Shown one piece after another: positions 51,309-60,995 of a stretch of 64,000 nucleotides of DNA (within the stretch, counting starts at the first letter, position 1; each line of letters opens with the position of its first letter). The stretch spans positions 1-64,000 of the forward strand of contig CAUQKV010000004.1 of assembly GCA_963518845.1 (NCBI GenBank), in the 5' to 3' direction. The translations under genes were made by a program, and so were the position numbers. A model generated the notes under the pieces. That model did no database searches, was not told the origin of the DNA, and worked only from the letters and a program-made list of their open reading frames with translations. This DNA is from JABCPE02 sp963518845. GTDB lineage: Bacteria > Bacteroidota > Bacteroidia > Flavobacteriales > Weeksellaceae.

Positions 51309-54300
51309 TTACAAATTAAACATTTGTTTTATCCTATCAACTTTGGAAGGAACATTAACACCTTGTAAAACCAAAGATGTTTCTTTCCTTGCGTATTTAC
51401 TATTTTCATCTCTAGAAGCAGAAAGCCAATTGAAAGAACCTTCGATAAGCAATCTATCATCTACACAAATTGTCTTATTATGTATTCCTTTATAAATAAT
51501 TAATTTTGCACCAGAATCTTTTAGTAATTTTCTTCCTTCTTGGGAGTGAGGTTTTAGCTTTCCATCTACTTTATCTAAATATTCATCTGTAAGTATAGTA
51601 ACTTTTACTCCTTTGTTGGAAGTTTCTTTTATAAGTTCTGAAATACCATCTTCATTTATTGCATTTATAGAAATAAATGGTGAACTAATGATAATCTCAT
51701 TAGCAGCAATTTTGAAACATTTTTTCAGAGCGTTTCTATGTTCTTCCAATGTGGTTAGATAGTTTACTTTATCTGTATTATCTGTAAACAAGGTGTTTTT
51801 TGTATATACAAAAGTGTCATCCAAAGAACTATCAGGGTAAGTATATAAAAGCTCCGCCAGATTAGATGATGGTGTATTTTGTCCCTGTTTAAAAATAACC
51901 ATATTACCAAATACCAAGAAAGAATGTTTAGCTCTAGTCAATGCTACATTCAGCATGTTATTTTTCCCTCCATAATTCATAAACAAAGGCTTATTAGGGT
52001 CTGAATCAGTAGGAGAAAACAATATAATTGGTTTCTCTGCTCCCTGTAAGGCATGCACGGTTCCCACGGTCATAGAGTTAGACAATTCCTGAGACAAATT
52101 GATTCTAATCAGATTCTTTATATAATCTTTCTGTGCTGAATATGGAGTAATTATCGCAACAATATCTTGTAAAGGTTTATTGTAAGCTTTTTCAAGTTTT
52201 TCTTTTTGATCCTTTAACCACAATATAATCGTATTCGCTTCAGCAATATTTCTATTACTGGAATTATATTTCTCACAAAATCCATTAATATGCAAATATC
52301 CCACACTAGGAAGGTTATGAGATTTTGTATGAGATTTTCCTCCTCTAAGAATCAAACTATTCTGATATACATACTTATTGGAATAATGAATAATTGGGTC
52401 TATACACCTTCTATGTTCTCTTAGTAACACCCCATCTTTAACCTCCCCATTATTAGTTTGATAAGTGAAATGAGATTTGTATAATGCTAGTTTCATCACA
52501 CTTCCACTAGAGGCTAAATATCCACAATCCCTAAAAAATTTAAACTGCTCTTCCGATTCTATTATATGATATTTTTCTGCATTTTTATAATCCACAAATT
52601 CTGAAACTCCCCAAATCGGTTCTATCTGATATATATCTCCCACCACAAGAAGTTTTTTTGTAAATACAAAAGATGGAATAGCTACTTCCGGCGAGACCTG
52701 TCCCGCTTCATCAACAATCATAAAATCAAAGAGGTCATTATAAAAAACATTTCCTTCCGAAACCGAGTAATAAGAACAATATCTAGGCAGTGTATGAAAA
52801 GTAGAAATAAAAAGAGGTGTTAACTTTGCTATTCTTTCAAGTTTTACTTTGTATTTATTTTTACTTCTTTCATTTTTGCTAGCCGCTGTGTCTTTATTAG
52901 ATTGTTCTTTTATAAACTCAACCTCCCTATAATGAACACACAACCAGAATAATTTATGTCTTAGAGAAATATCCAGCTTCACTGCCATATCTTCAATACA
53001 GTTTAGCCCTTGATATTCATCTTTTGTTTTTTCTATTAAATTATCCCATTTGTGCTGATATTCCTTGTTCCACAGTTGTATTTTAGAGGTATATTTTTGA
53101 TGTCTTTTCTTAGACTCCTCTAATATATTTTCCAATTGTGCGAGTGTATTTTCTAAATATTTTAGTTGTTTTTGCGTACCTAAAACCAACTCATCTGTAG
53201 CAGATTGTATTTCAAAATAATTATAAAATTTTGTTTGTGGAGAATACAGCTCCAGATGCTCTTTAAGTATCAACTTAAATGCATTTTCTTTAATCTTTTT
53301 AAAGTTAGCAAAAGGAAGATGTTTTATATCAAAAGGAAAACTCTGATACTTTTCTTCTAAGAGTTTCTTATATTCCTCTAAAGAGCTGATGAGTGATTTT
53401 GTCTTTTGAATATCCTGCTGAACATCTTCTATATTGTGAAATATCTCGTCTTCATTATTAAAACCATTCGCTTTCAAAAGAGCTGGTATGGTGTATTTCA
53501 AAAGAGCCACATTTGTATAGTCATCTATCTCTTTTTTACACTCTTCTATAAGTTCTCTCAAATATGCTAGTATACTGTCTATATTGGTATTTTTTGAAAA
53601 ATCATAGTCAAGATGATGATGTTTTACATACTCCTCAAACTTATCAATTACATATTCTGCACATTCTCTGATATTTATTTCTTCGTCCATCTGATATACA
53701 AAACCTTCTGTAAAAAATGGACTTGTAGCACACTGATATTTTTTTAGTTCTTCCGATTTTTTGGATGTCCCTGTAAGATACAAGCCAAATGAATTCACTC
53801 CTAGCAACCACCTCTCTTGTAATACATCTTTTGATTTATTTTCAAGCTTCATACTATCCAAAATATTGGTTATAGCTTGGTTATTAGAAGAACAACCTAC
53901 GATGAGAGGTGGTGGAGTATTATTTAACACTCCGTTAACTAAACTATTAGCAATAAAACTTTGTAAAATTGTTGTTTTTCCTGTACCAGGAGGACCATTA
54001 ATCGCAAAAATATCTGAATGATTTTCATATTGAGATTTTGCGAATGCTTCTCTCTGTGATTTAGACAGAGGAAACTCCTCTCCCATATGTCCATAATGAT
54101 TCGGAATGAGAACATCCTCAATGTCTTTGGTGTCATTTATTTTTTGAAAATTGTTAGTATCTAACATTATTTCCAAAATATTATAATTAACTTTAGAATT
54201 ATTTTTATAAATCAAGTCATTATAAAGAGCAAGAATATGTTTAGTAGTATTGACATCTTCATATTTACATATTCTAAATTTAATTACACCTTGTTGATAA

Positions 54301-54923
54301 TCTGTGTATTTCTTATCCGTTATTTTATTAAAATACGCCTCACAATCTTCCCAATATTGCCCCCATGTATTTCTATTAAAATCAAAGTTTGATGACTCAG
54401 AATCTACCTTGGCCATTTCAGCTATGGTAGGACTATCTTTAGGATTCGGATTTAGATATTCCCTTAAAAAAGCTGGTCTTTCATCTTGTTTTGGAGGAAA
54501 AAGTTTTCCATCTTGCCGTAAATAGGCAGGAATCCAATAAGGATAATGGATTTCAGAATCACCTTCAAATTCTGTATGCTCCTTTGAGTTTTGAATAAAA
54601 ATAGGCGCTATCTCTATTTTATTGAATTTAACAGAATCTATCTCGTTACCCTTTTTACCCAAATTAATAACTTCAAAAAATGCATCTTCATCATCATACA
54701 AAGCATCTACCTGATTCATATCCTCTATGTACTCCCCTATACTAAAAGAATACATATTTTTCTCATCCCAAACCTGCTTAACTTCTTCTTTGGAGAGCTG
54801 TTCTATATTGAAGCTATTTCTATTCAGTGGTCCTCCTAAATATGCATATTTACTCCCCCTAGAAGAATCTATCAAAGATGCTCTGTAATATTTCAACCAA
54901 TTTTTAAATCTCTCATTAGTCAT
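51309..54923 (-). CDS. SF1 helicase-phospholipase D fusion, candidate type II Mokosh protein
   Basis: A 1204-residue fusion. Residues 1-300 form an N-terminal region with no motif I recognise. The Upf1/DNA2-type superfamily 1 helicase has Walker A GPPGTGKTTI (about 309-318), a long helical insertion (about 430-690), Walker B MIVDEAGQVSPEVAIP (about 735-750), VGTVHALQGAEKPIILFSPT and the arginine-finger motif VALTRAKHSFLVFG. The C-terminal ~150 residues are a PLD nuclease domain with HNKTICVD (His1148, Lys1150, Asp1155) followed by GSFNW. One HKD half-site implies action as a dimer. An SF1 helicase fused to PLD is the architecture described for the single-gene type II Mokosh anti-phage system. 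Orthology is not proven here. It lies against tRNA-Asn, a frequent landing site for mobile DNA. Confidence 0.82.
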   Translation of the reverse strand: MTNERFKNWLKYYRASLIDSSRGSKYAYLGGPLNRNSFNIEQLSKEEVKQVWDEKNMYSFSIGEYIEDMNQVDALYDDEDAFFEVINLGKKGNEIDSVKFNKIEIAPIFIQNSKEHTEFEGDSEIHYPYWIPAYLRQDGKLFPPKQDERPAFLREYLNPNPKDSPTIAEMAKVDSESSNFDFNRNTWGQYWEDCEAYFNKITDKKYTDYQQGVIKFRICKYEDVNTTKHILALYNDLIYKNNSKVNYNILEIMLDTNNFQKINDTKDIEDVLIPNHYGHMGEEFPLSKSQREAFAKSQYENHSDIFAINGPPGTGKTTILQSFIANSLVNGVLNNTPPPLIVGCSSNNQAITNILDSMKLENKSKDVLQERWLLGVNSFGLYLTGTSKKSEELKKYQCATSPFFTEGFVYQMDEEINIRECAEYVIDKFEEYVKHHHLDYDFSKNTNIDSILAYLRELIEECKKEIDDYTNVALLKYTIPALLKANGFNNEDEIFHNIEDVQQDIQKTKSLISSLEEYKKLLEEKYQSFPFDIKHLPFANFKKIKENAFKLILKEHLELYSPQTKFYNYFEIQSATDELVLGTQKQLKYLENTLAQLENILEESKKRHQKYTSKIQLWNKEYQHKWDNLIEKTKDEYQGLNCIEDMAVKLDISLRHKLFWLCVHYREVEFIKEQSNKDTAASKNERSKNKYKVKLERIAKLTPLFISTFHTLPRYCSYYSVSEGNVFYNDLFDFMIVDEAGQVSPEVAIPSFVFTKKLLVVGDIYQIEPIWGVSEFVDYKNAEKYHIIESEEQFKFFRDCGYLASSGSVMKLALYKSHFTYQTNNGEVKDGVLLREHRRCIDPIIHYSNKYVYQNSLILRGGKSHTKSHNLPSVGYLHINGFCEKYNSSNRNIAEANTIILWLKDQKEKLEKAYNKPLQDIVAIITPYSAQKDYIKNLIRINLSQELSNSMTVGTVHALQGAEKPIILFSPTDSDPNKPLFMNYGGKNNMLNVALTRAKHSFLVFGNMVIFKQGQNTPSSNLAELLYTYPDSSLDDTFVYTKNTLFTDNTDKVNYLTTLEEHRNALKKCFKIAANEIIISSPFISINAINEDGISELIKETSNKGVKVTILTDEYLDKVDGKLKPHSQEGRKLLKDSGAKLIIYKGIHNKTICVDDRLLIEGSFNWLSASRDENSKYARKETSLVLQGVNVPSKVDRIKQMFNL

Positions 54924-55027
54924 AACTCATCAAGCTTATTCCATTACATTTTTTATTCTTATTTCTACACTAATTTTTCAGAATCATTCCCATTTTCTGT
55001 TTGTAGAATTTCCTTTATTTGTATCTT

Positions 55028-56200
55028 CTATTCCCTATCCGCCCTCCATGCATATACTTTTGTGGGATTTTCTTTTATAAGTTTTTCATTTCGCTCAAAG
55101 AGAGCTTTTGCAAGATTTTCATCTTTTGTGGCCTTTAGATAATATTCTTTGGCTTTTTGCAGGTCTTTTTTAAATTTAATCCCAGCATGATACATTGCTC
55201 CTAGTGAGGAAATACTCATCTCTTCACCGATGGTTTCCCCTTTTCTGAACCATTCCACAGCCTTGTCATAGTTCTTTGGTAAATCTCCACCGAGTGTGTA
55301 GAGGTATCCGAGATTATAGATGGCTTTTGGATTTCCTAAATTGGCTGCTTTTTCCATCCATTCTATTCCCTGTTGGATGTTCTTCACTTGTGGATTGTCT
55401 TGCAGATAGATGAAAGCTATATTATTCATCGCATCCACATCGCCTAGATCAGCCGCTATTTTATACCATTTTAGGGCTTTTGTAAAGTCGCCTTTATTTT
55501 CACCTTTGTCATTATAATAAATATAAATCATCCCTAAATAATTAGGAAATGCTACCTCGGCAGGGAAATTCTCATGCCCCCAAGTGTAGAGTTCTATGGC
55601 TTTTGGGATGTTTTGTTTTACTTCTTCCCCTTTAAGGTAAAAATAAGCAACTTGCACTAGTCGTTGCTTGTCTTTGGTCATTTTCACTGATTTTTCTATC
55701 AGCTCCAAATTTTTCTCATAGTTTTTCTCCACGCCCCAGCCCATATAATACATATACGCCAAGTTATCCACCGCAGAAGAACTCCCCAGATTAGCTCCTT
55801 TTTGGAAAAGTTCTATTGCTTTTTTGTAATCTTGTTTTACACCTGTGCCATCTCGATACAGGAGCCCCAAATTATTACAAGCATCAGCATGATTGGATTT
55901 CACTGCTTTTTCTAATAATTTCACTGCTTTTCCATAATCTTGTTTCACTCCAGCCCAGCCTTTTATGTAAATAGTTCCGAGCGTGTTCTGTGATTCTGCA
56001 TAGCCTTTATCAGCTGACTTTTGGAACCATTGCAAGGCTTTTTCATTATCCTGTGGATAGCCCTTTTCTCCCAAAAAATATGACGATGCGAGATAGAACA
56101 TCGCTTCTGCGTCCCCTTTTTCGGATTTTTTCAGCAAATCATCTTGAGCTTGTATCAATCCTGAAAAGAAAATTAAAACTATTAGTAATAAAGTTCTCAT
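55028..56200 (-). CDS. Exported Sel1-repeat protein
   Basis: A 390-residue protein with signal peptide MRTLLLIVLIFFSGLIQAQ. About nine Sel1-type repeats of ~36 residues follow, for example GDAEAMFYLASSYFLGEKGY, NHADACNNLGLLYRDGTGVK and GNPKAIYNLGYLYTLGGDLP. These alpha-solenoids bind partner proteins; the partner is unknown. It begins 15 bases after the pgi stop and so may be co-transcribed with pgi. No terminator is seen after it. Confidence 0.93.
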   Translation of the reverse strand: MRTLLLIVLIFFSGLIQAQDDLLKKSEKGDAEAMFYLASSYFLGEKGYPQDNEKALQWFQKSADKGYAESQNTLGTIYIKGWAGVKQDYGKAVKLLEKAVKSNHADACNNLGLLYRDGTGVKQDYKKAIELFQKGANLGSSSAVDNLAYMYYMGWGVEKNYEKNLELIEKSVKMTKDKQRLVQVAYFYLKGEEVKQNIPKAIELYTWGHENFPAEVAFPNYLGMIYIYYNDKGENKGDFTKALKWYKIAADLGDVDAMNNIAFIYLQDNPQVKNIQQGIEWMEKAANLGNPKAIYNLGYLYTLGGDLPKNYDKAVEWFRKGETIGEEMSISSLGAMYHAGIKFKKDLQKAKEYYLKATKDENLAKALFERNEKLIKENPTKVYAWRADRE

Positions 56201-56215
56201 AGTAAATATTTTTTG

Positions 56216-57856
56216 TTATTTATTTGTTTTATAATAATTTATCAGTCCATTCGTAGAAGAATCATGGGAAGAAATTTTATCAGAATTGGTAAGTTCGGGT
56301 AAAATCCTGTTTGCAAGGACTTTTCCAAGTTCCACCCCAAATTGGTCAAAACTAAAAATATTCCAAATCACTCCCTGAACGAATATTTTATGTTCATACA
56401 AAGCAATAAGCTGCCCCAACGAAAAAGGATTTAATTCTTTGAATAAAAATGAATTCGTCGGAATATTTCCTTGGAAAATTTTATAATTTACCAGCTTTTC
56501 TATTTCGGTAACAGATTTATTGGTTTTCTGTAATTCATCTAAAACCTGCTGTTTATCTTTTCCAAAAGCCAAAGCCTCTGTCTGCGCAAAGAAATTCGCC
56601 AAAAGTTTTTCCTGATGGTCAGAAACTGAATTACAAGACTTCGCATAAGCGATAAAATCCGACGGAATCAGCTCCGTTCCCTGATGAATAAGCTGATAGA
56701 AGGCGTGCTGCCCGTTAGTCCCTGGCTCTCCCCAGATAATCGGCCCAGTTTCGTAATACACAAATTCTCCATTTCTATCCACGGACTTACCATTGCTCTC
56801 CATATCGCCCTGCTGAAGGTAAGCAGGAAAACGGTCAAGATACTGTGAATAAGGCAAAACAGCGTGCGAACTTGCATCAAAAAAGTTTCTGTACCAAATG
56901 CCCAGCAATGCCATCAGCACTGGAACATTTTCGGAAAAACCTGCTTTTTGGAAATGAATATCCGTGTCGTTTGCTCCTTTTAAAAGCTGTTCAAAATTAT
57001 CATAACCAATTGATAACACTATACTTAGACCGATAGCCGACCAAAGCGAATAGCGACCACCAACCCAGTCCCAAAATTCAAAAATATTTTCTTCTGCGAT
57101 TCCAAATTTCTTAACCTCCGAAACATTAGTAGAAAGCGCCACAAAGTGCCTCGCCACATCTCCCTCACTGCCAGATTTTAAGAACCAATCCTTTGCAGAA
57201 TGGGCATTGGTCATGGTTTCCTGCGTAGTGAAAGTTTTAGAAGCGATGATGAAAAGTGTGGTCTCTGGACTGAGGTTTTTAAGCGTTTCAGCTAAATGAT
57301 TTCCATCTACATTAGACACGAAATGTACATTCAGCCTTGTTTTAAAATGTTTCAATGCAGAGCAGACCATCACTGGCCCTAAATCCGAGCCACCAATCCC
57401 AATATTCACCACATCCGTGATTTCCTTTCCAGAAAACCCTCTGTGTTCGCCCGAAATCACCTTTTCCGAAAAATCTTTCATCTGAGAGAGAACTCTTTTC
57501 ACATCAGGTTTGATATCTTTCCCATCCACTAAAATCGGCTGGTCAGAAAAATCCCTCAAAGCTGTGTGGAGAACTGCTCTTCCTTCGGTTTCATTTATTT
57601 TTTCGCCTGAAAACATTGCAGAAATTGCAGTTTTCAGTTCGCATTCTTCAGCCAACTGAAACAAAAGATTTTTTACCTTTTCATCGATTAGATTTTTAGA
57701 AAAATCAAACAAAAAGTTTTCTCTTTTTATAGAAAATTCTTCGAAACGATTAGGGTTTTCAGCAAAAAGCTCCCTTAAATCAAAGTTTTTTTCAGCAAAA
57801 TATTCATTCAGACCTTTCCAAGCCTTGGTCTGGGTAGGGTTTATTTTTGGTAGCAT
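56216..57856 (-). CDS. pgi: Glucose-6-phosphate isomerase
   Basis: Interconverts glucose 6-phosphate and fructose 6-phosphate in glycolysis; 546 residues. DVVNIGIGGSDLGPVMVCSA, HFVSNVDGNHLAETLK, ASKTFTTQETMTNA and FWDWVGGRYSLWSAIGLSI are the sugar-binding blocks. MESNGKSVDRNG and NGQHAFYQLIHQG carry further catalytic residues. Length and motifs are normal. Confidence 0.98.
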   Translation of the reverse strand: MLPKINPTQTKAWKGLNEYFAEKNFDLRELFAENPNRFEEFSIKRENFLFDFSKNLIDEKVKNLLFQLAEECELKTAISAMFSGEKINETEGRAVLHTALRDFSDQPILVDGKDIKPDVKRVLSQMKDFSEKVISGEHRGFSGKEITDVVNIGIGGSDLGPVMVCSALKHFKTRLNVHFVSNVDGNHLAETLKNLSPETTLFIIASKTFTTQETMTNAHSAKDWFLKSGSEGDVARHFVALSTNVSEVKKFGIAEENIFEFWDWVGGRYSLWSAIGLSIVLSIGYDNFEQLLKGANDTDIHFQKAGFSENVPVLMALLGIWYRNFFDASSHAVLPYSQYLDRFPAYLQQGDMESNGKSVDRNGEFVYYETGPIIWGEPGTNGQHAFYQLIHQGTELIPSDFIAYAKSCNSVSDHQEKLLANFFAQTEALAFGKDKQQVLDELQKTNKSVTEIEKLVNYKIFQGNIPTNSFLFKELNPFSLGQLIALYEHKIFVQGVIWNIFSFDQFGVELGKVLANRILPELTNSDKISSHDSSTNGLINYYKTNK

Positions 57857-57878
57857 AAATTTTAATTATTAAAAAACA

Positions 57879-57886
57879 CAAATTTA
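57879..57886 (-). promoter_or_regulatory. -7 element of the pgi promoter
   Basis: On the minus strand this reads TAAATTTG, 23 bases before the pgi ATG. Confidence 0.5.
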
Positions 57887-57898
57887 GTCTTTTAAATT

Positions 57899-57931
57899 GA
57901 AAAAATCCCTGCCATGTGCGGGGATTTTTAT
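57899..57931 (-). terminator. Terminator of the DUF4349 gene
   Basis: AATCCCTGC pairs with GCGGGGATT (one wobble) around CATGT, and T-rich DNA follows on the minus strand. It separates this gene from pgi. Confidence 0.8.
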
Positions 57932-57934
57932 CAT

Positions 57935-58864
57935 TTATTTTTCTTCTTCTTTTTTATCTGATTTTTTCCAAAATTTCTTTCTATTTCTCCAAGCAAAAAT
58001 TCCTAAAATGCCGACCAAAATAAACATCCATGCGTTTGCAGCCAATATCAAGAACTTTTGGAATCCATAGAATCCATCAACGAAAGCTTCTTTAAAATCA
58101 TACCAAAAACTTCCTTTATATTTATCTTCCAAGCTTCTGATATTCGGCATTTCCTCTTGAGAAATCTTGAATTTCGGTTCGGAAAGATAGATGCTCACCG
58201 TGCTGTATTTCAGTTCATCAGCAAGATTGAAATCATTTATTTTCTGATAATTAAGCTCTCGTTCGTTATCATTTGTTGCTTCTGCATTTTTAGTTGTATT
58301 GGCTTGCTGAGAAAGCTGAGCTTTATGTTTCTCCATTCTTTGTTTTTCCAGTTCCGCCATTTTTACATTAGCACTCACATCTTGTGCCGTGATAGTGCGT
58401 TCTCGGAGAAAAATACTCTTGTCATTCAGTGATTTTAGGAAATCGGACAATTTCTCAGTTGGCACCCGCACCTCCATTTGGTTTTTAGTGGTGTATTTAC
58501 GGACATATAGAGATTTTTCTTCTGACTGAGGAAAGATATTTTCCTCCAAAACATCACTACGATAATTACTACTCGTCACAAAACCACCCATCTCCTTTAA
58601 TGTGTTTTCTATGTAGATAGTCGCCTGATACACATCTGAAACATCCATATCTACATTTGCTTTTCGCACGAATTTCTTACCCTCCACTTCTTGAGAGGCA
58701 GCCATAGATATAGATGCGGCAGTGCTGTCCACCGCTGCTTCTGATTCTATGGATTCTAGATGAGTGTCTGAATAAGATGTTTCTGTTCCATTTTTTTTAG
58801 CACAGGAAGCTATCATAAACACAGCCATAAAGACCACAACCGAATTTCTAAATACTCTTTTCAT
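57935..58864 (-). CDS. DUF4349 lipoprotein with C-terminal membrane anchor
   Basis: A 309-residue envelope protein from ATG 58864 (MKRVFRNSVVVFMAVFMIAS), lipobox IASC with Cys21. An ATG at 58915 would add a non-signal segment. The DUF4349 core covers about 60-240: KFVRKANVDMDVSDVYQATI, MGGFVTSSNY, EVRVPTEKLSDFLKSL and ERTITAQDVSANVKMAELEK with a coiled stretch. A transmembrane segment near the C-terminus (ILAANAWMFILVGILGIFAW) is followed by a basic tail. The function of the family is unknown. Confidence 0.88.
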   Translation of the reverse strand: MKRVFRNSVVVFMAVFMIASCAKKNGTETSYSDTHLESIESEAAVDSTAASISMAASQEVEGKKFVRKANVDMDVSDVYQATIYIENTLKEMGGFVTSSNYRSDVLEENIFPQSEEKSLYVRKYTTKNQMEVRVPTEKLSDFLKSLNDKSIFLRERTITAQDVSANVKMAELEKQRMEKHKAQLSQQANTTKNAEATNDNERELNYQKINDFNLADELKYSTVSIYLSEPKFKISQEEMPNIRSLEDKYKGSFWYDFKEAFVDGFYGFQKFLILAANAWMFILVGILGIFAWRNRKKFWKKSDKKEEEK

Positions 58865-58922
58865 ATTCCTATTTTTTGAATTATTGGTACAAATTTCAAT
58901 CAAATTCCTTGACAATTATTGT

Positions 58923-58956
58923 AAATTGGTTTTAAAACTACTGAAAATTGGTTTTA
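58923..58956. repeat. 12-base direct repeat with 22-base period near the DUF4349 promoter
   Basis: AAATTGGTTTTA occurs at 58923-58934 and 58945-58956, 22 bases (two helical turns) apart, touching the predicted transcription start. A related ATTGGTACAAATTT lies at about 58883. This spacing is typical of operators bound by a repeated DNA-binding domain. Confidence 0.6.
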
Positions 58957-58964
58957 CAAATTTA
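58957..58964 (-). promoter_or_regulatory. -7 element of the DUF4349 gene
   Basis: On the minus strand this reads TAAATTTG and abuts the direct repeat; the leader would be about 85 bases. Confidence 0.45.
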
Positions 58965-59017
58965 TAATATTGATTGTCTTTGATTTGTAAAAAAACTTCA
59001 TCCCAAATATAGCATAT

Positions 59018-60106
59018 TTATTTGATTTTTTCAGCCAATAAATTCAAAATTTTCCAGCCCTGCTCATCTATTTTTTTCAGAAATTTAGCAATAACCACAG
59101 CCAGTAAGACATTTAAAACATAAATCAAAATCATCAAAACGAACCAATGTAAATTTTCCCTAAAAACAGGAATGAAAAAATACACCAAAGACGAGCTGAT
59201 TCCCTGCGCGAAATAGAAAAATATCGCATTCTGACCTATGTACGAAAGCAGATTTTCTTTCTGAATTTTCAGTCTGTTATAAAAGATAAAAACCAGAGCC
59301 AAAGAAACGAAAGACCAAACGATATAAGGGATTTTCGGCGGGAATTTCTGTTTATTAAGCTTGTAAAAAATATCTACTCCATAACTCCAAAACATTCCTA
59401 CAAGGCTGAGCAAGACAAAACCGATTAAAAGCAGAACTTGGGAATTGGTCAGTTTCTTGTTTTTCAACTGGTAAGCTACAAGAAAAACCAATAAATAAAA
59501 AACCGTATAGCCCACCTGCCCAGTGGGATAAAAATCTGGATTAAAATTAAAAACAAATATAAAAGCCACACAAAAACCTATAACCCACCAAATGTATTTT
59601 GAGAAAAACCTCAGCACGATAACTCCAAAAAATGTAACAACATAATAAGTTTTCAAATACCAAAAACTGCCCATCACCACAGGAAAAACATCACAAGTAC
59701 TATACTGATGCAGCCACCAGTTTCCCAAAAGTTTAAAATCAAAAGGCTGGCTCAGGCTGTTCTCCGTATATTTCGGCCCGAAGGTCAGAAAGAAATTCTG
59801 GTATGTTTCTTTGTCAAAAAAGGACTGCAAAAAAACCTTGAAAAAACCATCAAAAAAGAACAATCCTGTCACAAAAATCATATAGGTAATTTGTAATTTC
59901 AGCAGTCTGCGAAAGGTTTTATCAATATTTCCAGAAGAGGTCAATCCACTGAGTGCAAAGAAAATAGGCACATCAAAAAGCAGACTAAAAATCCTCATTT
60001 CATTAGAAACATAAAACTGCCCAGACCAAAAAACAGTATGAATAAAAACGATTGACAAAGTTGCCAAGCCCTTCGCGTAATCAATGTATAAATCTCTTTT
60101 CATCAA
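59018..60106 (-). CDS. Acyltransferase-3 family membrane protein
   Basis: A 362-residue integral membrane protein with about ten hydrophobic segments. The N-terminal block RDLYIDYAKGLATLSIVFIH carries the conserved Asp and His, and SLLFDVPIFFALSGLT is typical of Acyltransferase_3 (OafA/NodX) proteins, which acylate surface sugars or lipids. The substrate here is unknown. It begins MMK, so the true start may be 3 bases further in. It is divergent from the broken M48 gene. Confidence 0.9.
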   Translation of the reverse strand: MMKRDLYIDYAKGLATLSIVFIHTVFWSGQFYVSNEMRIFSLLFDVPIFFALSGLTSSGNIDKTFRRLLKLQITYMIFVTGLFFFDGFFKVFLQSFFDKETYQNFFLTFGPKYTENSLSQPFDFKLLGNWWLHQYSTCDVFPVVMGSFWYLKTYYVVTFFGVIVLRFFSKYIWWVIGFCVAFIFVFNFNPDFYPTGQVGYTVFYLLVFLVAYQLKNKKLTNSQVLLLIGFVLLSLVGMFWSYGVDIFYKLNKQKFPPKIPYIVWSFVSLALVFIFYNRLKIQKENLLSYIGQNAIFFYFAQGISSSLVYFFIPVFRENLHWFVLMILIYVLNVLLAVVIAKFLKKIDEQGWKILNLLAEKIK

Positions 60107-60171
60107 ACCGAGAATTTTTAGCCAAAAATAAAATTTTTAATTAAAATTTATCCCTTCTGAATAATATTTAG

Positions 60172-60179
60172 TAATTTTG
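60172..60179 (+). promoter_or_regulatory. -7 element of the M48 gene
   Basis: TAATTTTG fits the consensus and would give a leader of about 18 bases before the ATG at 60204. Confidence 0.45.
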
Positions 60180-60203
60180 TCCATCATTCAAAAACAAAAA
60201 ATT

Positions 60204-60991
60204 ATGTTTAAAAAAGTAATTTATTTAGGTCTTATGGCAGGGGCAATTCATTTTGCTGATGCTCAAAAAATCAATTTAGGAAAAGCACTAGATGCAGGTG
60301 CAAAAGGAGTAAAAGCATTGACTTTCTCTAACGCTGATGCAGCAAGACTTTCTAAAGAGTCTGTGGACTGGATGGATAATAACAATCCAGTAGCTGACAA
60401 AAACAGCCCTTACACAAAAACCAAGATGGACTTACTTTAAATTATAAAGTATATTTAGTAAGAGACATCAACGCTTTCGCTGCAGCTGACGGAAGTGTGA
60501 GAGTTTTCTCTTCTCTTATGGATATCATGACTGATGATGAGCTTTTGGCTGTTATCGGGCATGAAATCGGGCATGTGAAAAACGAAGATACTAAAGATGC
60601 TATCAAATCTGCATACACTAGAGCTGCACTTGTAGATGCTGCTGGAGCTGCAAGTAACACAGTATCAAAACTTAGTGACTCTCAGCTAGGAAGCATGGCA
60701 AATGCGTTCTTAGATTCTTCTCATAGTAGAAAACAAGAAAGCCAAGCGGATGACTATTCATACCAATTCATGAAATCTAATGGTTATGATGTAGTAGGAG
60801 CTTACACTGCATTCAAAAAGTTAGAACTTCTAGCAGGAGGTGCTAAAGAAAACGGATTCCAAAGAATGTTCAACTCTCACCCAGACAGTGGAAAAAGAGC
60901 TGAAGCAATCAAGAAAAAAGCAATAAAAGACGGACTTTGGAAAGATCCAGGAACAGTGGAACTTCCAAAAACGAAAATCGTTCAAAAATAA
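60204..60991 (+). pseudogene. M48 metallopeptidase (LoiP/YggG-like) broken by an out-of-frame deletion
   Basis: The N-terminal part (signal peptide MFKKVIYLGLMAGAIHFADA, then SKESVDWMDNNNPVADKNSP, then YTK) runs in one frame and ends at TAA 60438-60440. The rest, DGLTLNYKVYLVRDINAFAA, then the zinc motif HEIGH and FNSHPDSGKRAEAIKK, runs in the -1 frame to 60991. Family members have about 13-15 more residues between PYTK and DGL, so a deletion of 3k+1 bases near 60415-60425 fits. No canonical slippery heptamer lies there. Without the signal peptide the catalytic part would stay in the cytoplasm. The ATG at 60497, within it, could only make a truncated fragment. Confidence 0.82.
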
Positions 60992-60995
60992 AACA

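Noticed and set aside
54924..55100. A second copy of the tRNA-Asn 3' end as an attachment site
   Set aside because: I looked for GGTTCGAGCCCAGC-like sequence beyond the helicase gene and saw none in this window.
60177..60991. Reading the M48 region as a programmed frameshift product or two separate genes
   Set aside because: No slippery heptamer sits at the junction, the family's 13-15 joining residues are missing, and neither half alone is a complete family member.
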